In this document: one piece after another, positions 35,449 through 42,210 of the stretch
Position numbering within the stretch: the first letter of the stretch is position 1
Layout of the letters: every line of letters starts with the position of its first letter
NCBI GenBank assembly: GCA_027485595.1
Contig: JAIXQT010000048.1
Location: 1-54,914 of the forward strand
Length of the DNA: 54,914 nt
Direction: 5' to 3'
Source of the DNA: Pseudomonadota bacterium
Lineage (GTDB): Bacteria > Bdellovibrionota_C > UBA2361 > OMII01
The notes under the pieces: model-generated
What the model was told of the DNA's origin: nothing
Database searches by the model: none
Seen by the model: only the letters and a program-made list of their open reading frames with translations
Position numbers and translations under genes: made by a program

Positions 35449-36822
35449 TTGAAACCTCCAACCTTTTGCGTGGAAAGTGTCCTCCCCCACTCTCCAACGG
35501 AGGTTTTCGCCTGGCACACGCGAACCGGCGCCTTTGAGCGATTCAATCCTCCGTGGCGTCCCGTCCGGGTGATTCAGCCTCCTGAGTCTCTCCGTGACGG
35601 TTCTCCGGTCCACATCAAGATACCAGTGCTGGGTCCACTCGGCATCTCTTGGAGGCTCATTCATCGGGAATACCGTGAGAACGAGCAGTTTTGTGACGAG
35701 CAGGTGCGGGGTCCCTTTCGATCGTGGAAGCACTACCACCGCTTCATCGCGAACAACGAACGATCGTGCTGCATGCGCGACGAGATACACTTCGCTCTTC
35801 CCTATGGTATCGCTTTGGCGAAACCGCTCGTTATCCGAGAGCTGAATCGTCTATTTCGATACCGTCACATGATTCTACAGAATGACTTGGACCTGCACGC
35901 GCGCTTCAAAGACGCTCCTCGTAAGACCATCTTGGTAAGCGGCTCCTCCGGATTCATAGGATCAGCGCTGTGCGCATTCCTCTCAACCGCTGGCCACACC
36001 GTTCGGCGGCTTGTTCGTCATCCCACTCGCCATCCTGAGGAGAGGAGTTGGGATCCAGATCGACACGTGCTCGATCCTTCTGTGTTTGAGGGAGTGGATG
36101 TCGTGATTCATCTCGGCGGAGAGAGCCTCGTCGGGCATCGATGGACCCCAGAGTATAAGCGCAGGATCCTTGAGAGCCGCACAAAGTCATCCGCGCTGCT
36201 CTGCAAAACTATCGCCCAACTAGAGCGTAGGCCTGCGGTTGTGATTATGGCCTCCGCGATAGGCTACTACGGCGATACGGGAGAAACAGTTGCCGATGAA
36301 CGGTCACCTGCAGGATCCGGCTTTCTTGCTGAGACATGCAAAGCCTGGGAGGCAAGCGCTCGAGACAATCTCCTCGAGTCAACGAGACTGGTTCACATTC
36401 GGATCGGCACCGTTCTCAACGCTGCCGGCGGCGCTCTTAAACAGATGCTCCCAGTTTTTAAACTTGGCGCGGGGGGCGTGCTCGGCACTGGACGCCAGTA
36501 CATGAGCTGGATAGCGCTTCAAGATCTCCTCGGAATCTTTGAGCACGCGATCTACACATCGTCGATGCGTGGGGCGTTTAACGCCGTGGCGCCAGAGCCT
36601 GTAACAAATAGAGAATTCACAAAGACCCTTGGCAAGATCTTGCGAAGGCCCACCATCGCTCCAGCGCCCGCCGCTATATTGCGATTGATGTTCGGCGAAG
36701 TGGCTGACGCGGTGCTCCTTGCGAGTTGTCGAGTGGCTCCGCGAGCATTGGTTGATTCAGGCTACACCTATATCCTTCCGCACCTTGAAGAGGCGCTACG
36801 TTGCGAGTGCGGGGAGTTTTAG
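35449..36822 (+). CDS. TIGR01777-type SDR epimerase with N-terminal SRPBCC domain
   Basis: 457 residues from a TTG at 35449 (GTAGGG upstream). Residues about 5-155 form an SRPBCC/START-like ligand-binding domain (FCVESVLPHSPTEVFAWHTR... NPPW). Residues 160-457 form an extended short-chain dehydrogenase with the NAD(P)-binding loop SGSSGFIGSAL, the SWDP segment and the active-site region SAIGYYGDTGE, all typical of TIGR01777/YfcH. The fused arrangement is common in several phyla. The substrate is unknown. It is the last gene before the cassette cluster and is clearly chromosomal housekeeping type. Confidence 0.9.
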   Translation: MKPPTFCVESVLPHSPTEVFAWHTRTGAFERFNPPWRPVRVIQPPESLRDGSPVHIKIPVLGPLGISWRLIHREYRENEQFCDEQVRGPFRSWKHYHRFIANNERSCCMRDEIHFALPYGIALAKPLVIRELNRLFRYRHMILQNDLDLHARFKDAPRKTILVSGSSGFIGSALCAFLSTAGHTVRRLVRHPTRHPEERSWDPDRHVLDPSVFEGVDVVIHLGGESLVGHRWTPEYKRRILESRTKSSALLCKTIAQLERRPAVVIMASAIGYYGDTGETVADERSPAGSGFLAETCKAWEASARDNLLESTRLVHIRIGTVLNAAGGALKQMLPVFKLGAGGVLGTGRQYMSWIALQDLLGIFEHAIYTSSMRGAFNAVAPEPVTNREFTKTLGKILRRPTIAPAPAAILRLMFGEVADAVLLASCRVAPRALVDSGYTYILPHLEEALRCECGEF

Positions 36823-37033
36823 ACTTCCGTCGAGGATCTGGTTTTACTCAATAGGAGTTCGAAACGATCGCGTTTCATGCCATCGCCGATCCGTTGATCT
36901 ACCTCACTCGACGTACACACCGGATAGGCCTCAAAGAGAGGACCGCCTTAACCGGCTGCGATTATGAGGAATTAATTGTGGTTGAGGTGGAGATGCGAGG
37001 TGCCGTACCCTGTTACTGACACGTAACGTGTTT
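36823..37033. other. Junction between chromosomal genes and cassette cluster
   Basis: About 210 bp without a convincing gene. No integrase gene and no clear integron attI were found here or anywhere in the window. An orphan core site follows at 37060. Confidence 0.45.
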
Positions 37034-37066
37034 GATCGCCGGATCTGCACAATACCTATGTTATAC
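37034..37066 (+). other. Orphan recombination core at the left end of the cassette cluster
   Basis: Core GTTATAC (37060-37066) is preceded by GATCGCCGGATCTGCACAAT and a C-rich spacer. Nearly the same sequence precedes the core at 39960-39966 (GGCGGATCGGCACAATACTAT then GTTATGC). The downstream cassette ends in the complementary R'' box GTATAAC, so this core is its boundary. A matching left half of an attC could not be found, so the site is either a remnant attC right half or an attI-like site. Confidence 0.4.
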
Positions 37067-37071
37067 GTCCG

Positions 37072-37539
37072 ATGAAATCGCAAGAATTGATAGCGCTCCT
37101 CGAGGCAACTTTCACTGAAAGATCGTTGGGCGATGGCATGTCGCAGAGGCGAGCGCACGAAATTGACGACCTGCGAATTCCCTTTGCTCCAGGCTTCACA
37201 CGGACTGAAGACGATATTACCGATGACTGGCGGAGAGTATCCGCCGTAGATCCATCCTGCTTTTATGATTATGACGACAAAGGCTGGAGATATTACCTTC
37301 CCGCCGCTTTGCGAAATTACCTATTGGCAGGAGAAGACAGCTTAGACCACGATCTGAAATTCTTATTATTGCCGGAAGAGAGCGAGTGGTCACCAAACGA
37401 TTTTGTAGAGAGAGTCGGCTTAAATGATACTCAAGCAAAATGTATTGCCAGAATCCTTCAGCATTTTAGCTCGGATTTAGATGAGAAGGAGCAGCAGCAA
37501 TTGGCAAAATGGATTGAAGCCTATGGAAAGGACGTATAA
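37072..37539 (+). CDS. Cassette gene, DUF6714-like small protein
   Basis: 155 residues, cytoplasmic, acidic, no signal peptide. The block DDWRRVSAVDPSC, then GWRYYLPAALRNYLLAG and the C-terminal ILQHFSSDLDEKE resemble DUF6714-type proteins, which are small and uncharacterised. The start is six bases after a GTTATAC core, and the TAA stop codon (37537-37539) lies inside the R'' box GTATAAC of the following attC. This tight fit is the usual geometry of an integron gene cassette. Function unknown. Confidence 0.7.
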   Translation: MKSQELIALLEATFTERSLGDGMSQRRAHEIDDLRIPFAPGFTRTEDDITDDWRRVSAVDPSCFYDYDDKGWRYYLPAALRNYLLAGEDSLDHDLKFLLLPEESEWSPNDFVERVGLNDTQAKCIARILQHFSSDLDEKEQQQLAKWIEAYGKDV

Positions 37540-37618
37540 CCAACACTAGCTGCGGAGCGGACAAGCAGCTAAACTTAATTGGAGTGGCGGCGACCGCTCG
37601 CAGTAGTGAACATTAAGG
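37534..37618 (+). other. attC-like site A (degenerate right core)
   Basis: 85 bp. R'' is GTATAAC (37534-37540). Inner boxes pair as CACTA/TAGTG, CTGCG/CGCAG and AGCGG/CCGCT with two unpaired G residues in the left arm only, the expected place for extrahelical bases in a plus-oriented attC. The right core is ATTAAGG at 37612-37618 instead of GTTRRRY, so the cleavage G is mutated. It closely resembles site E (40650-40734). A lone GTTAGGT lies further right at 37637. Confidence 0.75.
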
Positions 37619-37725
37619 ACGGCATTCTTGCGGTGCGTTAGGTGGCATGAACGTGGCATGCCCAAGACGTACCTGGAGTTACAAGTACAAAGTTAATTAA
37701 GGCCTTCCGCTTGCGGCCCTAATCG

Positions 37726-37923
37726 TCATGCTGCAACCGTCTCGTAGGAAAAGTCTAGCTTACCCTCGGCTTGCTTGGCGTGCTCGATAGTCAATCCGAC
37801 TACCTTACCGTCTTTATCGAGCTCTAGGAGCACGTTGTCGTTTAGCTCCTCAGTTTGAGCAGGCTCTCTATCGCTTAATTCTATATAAAGAGTATCTGTG
37901 TCCTCGAAATATCTGACTTTCAT
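37726..37923 (-). CDS. DUF2283 protein, likely antitoxin partner
   Basis: 65 residues. The sequence MKVRYFEDTDTLYIELSD, then LELDKDGKVVGLTIEHA, is a clear DUF2283 pattern. Small acidic DUF2283 proteins are often encoded next to a short basic partner resembling mRNA-interferase-type toxins. A strong AAGGAG ribosome-binding site overlaps the end of the upstream gene, 5 bp away, so the two are coupled. The pair is antisense to the inferred attC orientation of the cluster. Confidence 0.8.
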   Translation of the reverse strand: MKVRYFEDTDTLYIELSDREPAQTEELNDNVLLELDKDGKVVGLTIEHAKQAEGKLDFSYETVAA

Positions 37924-37928
37924 GCATC

Positions 37929-38165
37929 CTACTCCTTAAACTTTCGGTCGAAAAACGCGTTATGAACGGTTTCGCCGTCCTCTAGAAGAACAACTCTGAG
38001 ATATCTGTTCTCAGCTTCATGCACCTTGCCCCATAGTCTTATTCTACCATCATCCTGAGTTACTCTTCTACTTGGATTTCTCATAACCTCTCGAATCCAC
38101 TCATCTTGAATGGCTTCACGGTCAGGAAGGGAGCGGCGAAATTGGAAGTATTTAGTTGCTTTCAT
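37929..38165 (-). CDS. DUF4258-like small basic protein, likely toxin partner
   Basis: 78 residues. The FQFRRSLPDREAIQDEWI segment, the NPSRRVTQDDGRIRLWGKV block and the closing LRVVLLEDGETVHNAFFDRKF fit the small proteins (DUF4258-like) that precede DUF2283 genes. The toxin-antitoxin interpretation rests on that pairing and size and has no direct sequence proof. Toxin-antitoxin pairs are frequent in integron cassette arrays, where they stabilise the array, and commonly carry their own promoter. Confidence 0.6.
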   Translation of the reverse strand: MKATKYFQFRRSLPDREAIQDEWIREVMRNPSRRVTQDDGRIRLWGKVHEAENRYLRVVLLEDGETVHNAFFDRKFKE

Positions 38166-38206
38166 TGGACTTTCAGGGCAGCTTTTTCAATATGTTAGCA
38201 GCCGAT

Positions 38207-38300
38207 GCATAACAAATAACTCCACCAGATTGTCGCGCATGCATTACATCATGGTATGAGCTACGGTCAGCTGCGACAACCGGTGATTTGGACGTTATTC
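38207..38300 (+). other. attC-like site B
   Basis: 94 bp. R'' GCATAAC (38207-38213) and right core GTTATTC (38294-38300). Inner boxes pair as TTGTCGC/GCGACAA, then G/C, then CACC/GGTG with one extra A in the left arm, giving plus orientation. It lies between the toxin-antitoxin pair and ORF6N gene a. The core deviates by one base from GTTRRRY. Confidence 0.75.
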
Positions 38301-38301
38301 C

Positions 38302-38820
38302 CTAGAAGCCGATCCTCCTTTTCTTCTGTTCAGTCGGCTTCTCAAGTTGTGCGATTAGAAATCGAATCTCTTGCAACTCCTGCTCGTGCTCCGCGAACCC
38401 CTGGGCGAGTCGTTTCTCGATGTCTTGCAGTTGCCGCTTTAGCTCTCCGTGTTCGGCAAGCATCGTCCTCATACGAATAAAGGTGCGTACGACGATAATA
38501 CTCGCATGAATCGCGACCTTGCTGCTTAGCACGTTAGCGGCCATGACGGCGCCGTGCTCGGTGAACACATACGGTCGATAACGACGCCCTCCTTTCGGCC
38601 CATTTGAGGTCGCAATTTGCGACCTCAAACTCGCAACTTCTTGAAAGTCCAGTTGAAACATAAAGTCGTCAGGGAAGCGATCACGGTTTCGCTTAACCTG
38701 CTCATTCAGCCGCTTTGTTGAGGCCCCATACAGTCGAGCAAGGTCTTGGTCGAGAATCACCCGCTGTCCTCGAATGGTGAAGATGGTGCCCTCAATACTG
38801 GTGAATGTGTCTTGTTCCAT
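38302..38820 (-). CDS. ORF6N-domain protein (copy a, intact)
   Basis: 172 residues. The ORF6N domain starts IFTIRGQRVILDQDLARLYG and continues RLNEQVKRNRDRFPDDFMFQL, with the conserved TEHGAVMAANVL segment (about residue 88). A coiled-coil-like tail (LKRQLQDIEKRL) follows, ending RRIGF. ORF6N domains are found in phage antirepressor-like and other DNA-binding proteins; the role is unproven. The TAG stop (38302-38304) lies one base beyond the attC B core. The gene reads against the inferred attC orientation. It is the least damaged of four ORF6N copies within 4 kb. Confidence 0.88.
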   Translation of the reverse strand: MEQDTFTSIEGTIFTIRGQRVILDQDLARLYGASTKRLNEQVKRNRDRFPDDFMFQLDFQEVASLRSQIATSNGPKGGRRYRPYVFTEHGAVMAANVLSSKVAIHASIIVVRTFIRMRTMLAEHGELKRQLQDIEKRLAQGFAEHEQELQEIRFLIAQLEKPTEQKKRRIGF

Positions 38821-38870
38821 GGAGGTCTACTCGAAAGTGCGCAGTGGAAGTTGCGTGGTCGCGGACAAAG

Positions 38871-38926
38871 GGATAACAATTAAAGCCAGCGCAGCGCTCT
38901 GGGCCCGCTGCTTATCACCGTTATCC
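38871..38926 (+). other. attC-like site C (compact)
   Basis: 56 bp. R'' GGATAAC (38871-38877) and R' GTTATCC (38920-38926) are perfect complements. Inner boxes pair as CAGCG/CGCTG and AAG/CTT with one extra C in the left arm. This is close to the minimum size of known attC sites. It lies between ORF6N copies a and b. Confidence 0.8.
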
Positions 38927-39412
38927 TTTTCTACCGAATCCAATCGGTTTTTTTGAACTTGGCGGCGGTAGATCCATCAGTTATTGAATCGCAAAGCGGA
39001 CAGCTTGTAGTTCATCCTCAGTATCGTGAAATCCTCGAGCGACTCGCTCCTCCAGTCGTTCTAGTCGCAATTTCAACTCGCGATGTTCAGAGATAATCTC
39101 GCGAGCGTGAATGAAAGCTCTGACAACTAGGATGCTTGTCTCGATTGCAACCCTACTATTAAGGACCGTCGCGGCCATAATCGCCCCGTGCTCTGTAAAA
39201 ACAAGCGGTAAGATACCCGAAAATTTGAGCTTTTGAAGGTGGTCGCACTTTGCGACCACCTCGTCCGTTTTGGCTTTCGTTAATTGCAGGACGAAGTCAG
39301 TTGGAAAGCGCTCACTATTTCGCCTCACCTGCTCTTTGAGACGTTTTGTCTTTACGCCGTAAAGCTCCGCCAAATCTGAGTCAATTATTACTCTATGCCC
39401 ACGAATCAGCAT
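38924..39412 (-). pseudogene. ORF6N-domain gene copy b, nonsense-truncated
   Basis: The frame from ATG 39412 encodes 143 residues (IRGHRVIIDSDLAELYG, RLKEQVRRNSERFPTDF, TEHGAIMAATVLNSRVAIETS) and stops at a TAA (38981-38983). Beyond it the same frame continues LMDLPPPSSKKPIGF and would end at a TAA inside the attC C core GGATAAC. Copy c has CAA (Gln) at the stop position, so copy b acquired a CAA-to-TAA change that removes about 20 C-terminal residues. The remaining protein may still fold. Confidence 0.8.
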
Positions 39413-39930
39413 GATATGTGGGCGGGCGGCTTAATGGCTTTGTTGAACAATCTGATTTTGTGCTTTTGGTTTGTTCATATCTCTGTGGGGCTTCGTCCGG
39501 TTTTGAATATCTGGCGGTCAGTCGCGCTAGAGGGGGCACGTCTGGCATGACTGCGAAAATTTCAGGCACGCTCATATCTCAGGGATGCCGCGTGCCATCG
39601 AAGCAGTGGAATCGGCGGATCCTGAGAAGATACCGGTTCTCGGTTGTGTGGCTAAGTTGCCGCAATCGAATCACCAATCTAACAAAATCAAATAACACCT
39701 TAGGCGGCTGTGTTGAGCCCATGCCTATATATCGATGTCTCTCGAGAGAAGTTGCGGCTAGTACTTTCGGCCCTAGATGCGCGGATCGGCACAGCTACAT
39801 TGATTCGGTGTAGATACACAGGTCCTAAGATAAGGTCCTTTTCGCCTCTATCTCCCGATATTACTGATCAATCTTATAAGTTGAGCGGCAGAAGAGGGGG
39901 ATGATATTATTCGGAAGGTAGGTCGACCGT
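39413..39930. other. Unexplained stretch inside the cassette cluster
   Basis: About 520 bp. A short plus-strand frame (39585-39695, 36 codons, MPRAIEAVESADPEK...) ends at a TAA within AAATAAC, resembling the way cassette genes end in an R'' box, but no convincing right half follows. A 22-bp motif CCTAGATG.GCGGATCGGCA occurs at 39767 and again at 39931, just left of the next core. This may be a decayed cassette or an interrupted attC. Confidence 0.4.
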
Positions 39931-39966
39931 CCTAGATGGGCGGATCGGCACAATACTATGTTATGC
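39931..39966 (+). other. Core site GTTATGC with orphan left flank
   Basis: Core GTTATGC at 39960-39966 lies 13 bases before the next gene. The preceding bases GGCGGATCGGCACAATACTAT match those before the first core at 37060. No matching R'' was found within attC range to the left. It forms the left boundary of the cassette 39960-40728. Confidence 0.45.
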
Positions 39967-39979
39967 ATCACGAGGAGCC

Positions 39980-40648
39980 ATGAAGCATTTTGCCGCCCTA
40001 ATACTTGCAGCCGCTTTCCCGATCTCCGCGTTTGCCGGGTCCGGGTCGTACATCGTCATAGTGGGTCGCGGCACGCCGTCGGTGTCAGTTACCCAGCAAA
40101 TGTCGGCCGACTACGTCGGAATACCGGTTACGATCAGGGGCAGCGCTAAGGATGCAGCCAAGCGGCTCGACGACATCGTGCGGGCCAGATCAATGCTCGA
40201 AGATGCCGTCAAGAAGACTGGCACTCTGGAAGTGCAGTGGGTCAATAGTTCATTTTCGGCCGAAGCGGGCAGGTCTTTCAGTAAACTCTCGAGCTCGAGC
40301 TACGGGGCGGACTCGCAATCACAATTGTTTATCCTCGGTAAGGTATCCGAACCTTGCGGGACGCTACAGGTCGTCCGGAAAATCATTGCAGTGATTGCGG
40401 GAGTTCCACCCATTGATGATGTTGGTATTTCCACTGGAGAATCCTCTCTGGGTGTCGTGGATCCTGAGCAGTATCGCGGGAACTTAATTACTCTCATCAA
40501 TGAAGAGGCTGCTCGGTTGAAATCGGGATTTCGCGGCGTCGCGCAGATCGAAGTTTCCGGTCTCGAGGCTCCGATTGCTGTCGTGCAAAAGAATGACTGC
40601 GAAGTATCTCTCTTTCTTCCGTATCGACTCAGCCTGACGAAGGAGTGA
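39980..40648 (+). CDS. Cassette gene, exported protein of unknown function
   Basis: 222 residues. The signal peptide is MKHFAALILAAAFPISAFA. The mature protein has an alpha/beta pattern loosely like SIMPL proteins (VSVTQQMSADYVGIPVTIRG, and a late AQIEVSGLEAPIAVVQ), but no family is assigned. A GAGGAG ribosome-binding site precedes the ATG. The gene starts 13 bases after a GTTATGC core, and its TGA stop (40646-40648) directly abuts the R'' GCATAAC of attC E, so it is a complete plus-oriented cassette. Confidence 0.75.
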   Translation: MKHFAALILAAAFPISAFAGSGSYIVIVGRGTPSVSVTQQMSADYVGIPVTIRGSAKDAAKRLDDIVRARSMLEDAVKKTGTLEVQWVNSSFSAEAGRSFSKLSSSSYGADSQSQLFILGKVSEPCGTLQVVRKIIAVIAGVPPIDDVGISTGESSLGVVDPEQYRGNLITLINEEAARLKSGFRGVAQIEVSGLEAPIAVVQKNDCEVSLFLPYRLSLTKE

Positions 40649-40649
40649 T

Positions 40650-40734
40650 GCATAACAAACATTAGCTGCGGAGCGGTCCAGTAGCCGAGATGAATGAAAC
40701 CGCGGTGGCCGCCCGCAGTAATTAAACGTTATGC
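40650..40734 (+). other. attC-like site E (best preserved)
   Basis: 85 bp. R'' GCATAAC (40650-40656) and R' GTTATGC (40728-40734) are perfect complements. Inner boxes pair as ATTA/TAAT, CTGCG/CGCAG and GCGG/CCGC, with two unpaired G residues in the left arm. The overall design and much of the sequence match site A. It lies between the convergent exported-protein gene and ORF6N copy c, whose stop codon lies in the R' box. Confidence 0.85.
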
Positions 40735-41130
40735 TTTTATAACGAATCCAATCGGTTTTTTTGAACTTGGCGGCGGTAGATCCATCAGTTGTTGAATAGC
40801 AAAGCGAACAGCTCGTAGTTCATCCTCAGTATCGTGAAATCCTCGTGCCACTCGATCCTCCAGTCGTTCTAATCGCAACTTCAACTCACGGTGTTCAGAG
40901 ATTATCTCTCGAGCGTGAATGAAAGCTCTTACAACCAGAATGCTTGTCTCAATCGCCACTCGACTGTTCAGAACGGTTGCGGCCATGATAGCTCCGTGTT
41001 CCGTAAAAGCGAGCGGTAAGGTGCCTGAAAATTTGAGCTTGCGGAGGTGGTCGCAAATTGCGACCACCTCGTCCATTTCAGCTTTCGTCAATTCCAAGAC
41101 GAAATCGGCCGGAAAACGCTCACTATTTCG
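40729..41130 (-). pseudogene. ORF6N-domain gene copy c, 5'-truncated
   Basis: The coding part matches copy b closely from RNSERFPADF through TEHGAIMAATVLNSRVAIETS to the tail PPPSSKKPIGFVIKA. Its TAA stop is inside the attC E core GCATAAC. Identity to copy b ends abruptly at 41130, after the codons for NSE and a few preceding bases. About 35-40 N-terminal codons, including the IRGHRVIID strand, are missing and replaced by sequence of a plus-strand zinc-ribbon gene. A shortened product from an internal ATG at 41097 is possible but would lack half of the ORF6N domain. Confidence 0.8.
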
Positions 41131-41131
41131 T

Positions 41132-41464
41132 TGTTCTGGATCCGAGCAGAAAAATGCCGCAGCCGCTGAGGCACTTGGTATTACAGCTCAAGCATATTCC
41201 AGTAACAGAAAATGCCCTTTTTGTGCCGAGTACGTTAAAGCAGAGGCGCGCGTATGTAGATTTTGTCAGAAAGACCTCCCTCGATTAGATGCATCGAGGA
41301 GTGAGCTCTCCGAAATACGGACCGACATGGATCGGAATCAGGCTCATGCCGATGAGCAGAAACCACTCTTAGATCGACTTGGTGTAGAGCAGAGAGACGG
41401 ATTGTTCTATTACCACGGCAAAGGCTACCACAGTTTATCCGACATCCCATTTGGCAAGAAATAA
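41132..41464 (+). pseudogene. Zinc-ribbon protein fragment, 5' end lost
   Basis: 110 codons remain. The sequence contains a four-cysteine zinc ribbon, CPFCAEYVKAEARVCRFCQKDL, and ends HGKGYHSLSDIPFGKK. In similar proteins this ribbon follows a transmembrane helix and charged linker. Here the upstream part is gone because the sequence joins antisense ORF6N copy c at 41130-41131. The open frame continues through the ORF6N antisense strand, so a fused product is formally possible but unlikely. Confidence 0.65.
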
Positions 41465-41474
41465 TGGGGACGCA

Positions 41475-41963
41475 CTAAAATCCGATCCTTCTCTTGGGTG
41501 GCACCGGTGTCGCTTCGCTCATTAGCTGCCGGGTCGCGTCGAAAACGACCTTGAATTGCGCATCATAGTTTTGCTCGAGACGGTTCAATCGGCCGGTCAA
41601 CTCTGCATTTGAGGCGACAAGTTGTCGAAGTTTGACAAATGCTCTTATGACTTGGATGTTTATCTCGACTGCACGCTCGCTCCGCAGCACACTTGAGAGC
41701 ATAGCGACGCCATGTTCGGTGAATGCGTACGGGGCTGTTCGCCGTCATCCTCGCCCCTTTGAGGTCACAATTTGTGACCTCAAAGCTGTAAACTCCTGAA
41801 AGGATAACTGAAACATAAAATCAGGGGGAAATCGCTTAATGTTTCGTTGAACAGCTTGGACGAGGGCCTTGGTCTCAACTTAATAGAGCGCTGCTAGATC
41901 TTGATCCAGCATCACCCGCTCCTCTCGGATAATTTAAATGAGAGATTCAATTCGATCGGTCAC
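41475..41963 (-). pseudogene. ORF6N-domain gene copy d, multiply disrupted
   Basis: Translated from a GTG at 41963, recognisable pieces are [41 protein letters not shown], then [13 protein letters not shown] and the tail PKRRIGF. There are two in-frame TAA codons (before REER and after AALY) and a frameshift between IVTSKG and YAFTEHG. The C-terminal 75 codons remain open. It is a decayed fourth member of the ORF6N set, again on the minus strand, but no attC core is left next to its stop. Confidence 0.8.
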
Positions 41964-42019
41964 GGTAGCTTCTCCAAATAATGGAGATATCGGGAGATCT
42001 ACGAAAATGTTTCGTCATA

Positions 42020-42181
42020 GGCTAACAAGGGTATCAAGCGGAGGCGAGAACGCCCCGGTCATGCCCCCTGGCACACCCTACTTTTTGAGGATAGGCGATC
42101 CGATAAAGTAGGGTGCACCAAAGGCCTTGGGGATTTTTAGTTTGAGGTTCGTGTACGGTCACGTTCTCGAGCACGTTAACG
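42020..42181. repeat. Nested inverted repeats, possible long or decayed attC
   Basis: GGCTAAC (42020-42026) and GTTAACG (42175-42181) resemble R''/R' boxes. Between them lie perfect complements CGAGAACG (42045-42052)/CGTTCTCG (42162-42169) and CACCCTACTTT (42074-42084)/AAAGTAGGGTG (42105-42115). The inner 11-bp stem is certain. The assignment as an attC about 160 bp long is doubtful. A T-run at 42134-42138 would also allow a terminator role for neighbouring transcripts. Confidence 0.4.
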
Positions 42182-42210
42182 AGGGAGAATAGGAGGTTTG
42201 CCTCGCGTCC

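Noticed and set aside
36850-36880. GTTCGAAAC string resembling a tRNA T-loop
   Set aside because: No acceptor, D or anticodon stems can be formed around it.
39418-39813. 131-codon plus-strand frame in the cassette cluster
   Set aside because: No ribosome-binding site and low-complexity, unlike any family. A shorter frame at 39585-39695 in a different register is equally possible.
36823-42210. Search for an integron integrase, transposase or phage integrase that could mobilise the cassette region
   Set aside because: None found on either strand within the window, so the region is described as integrase-less.
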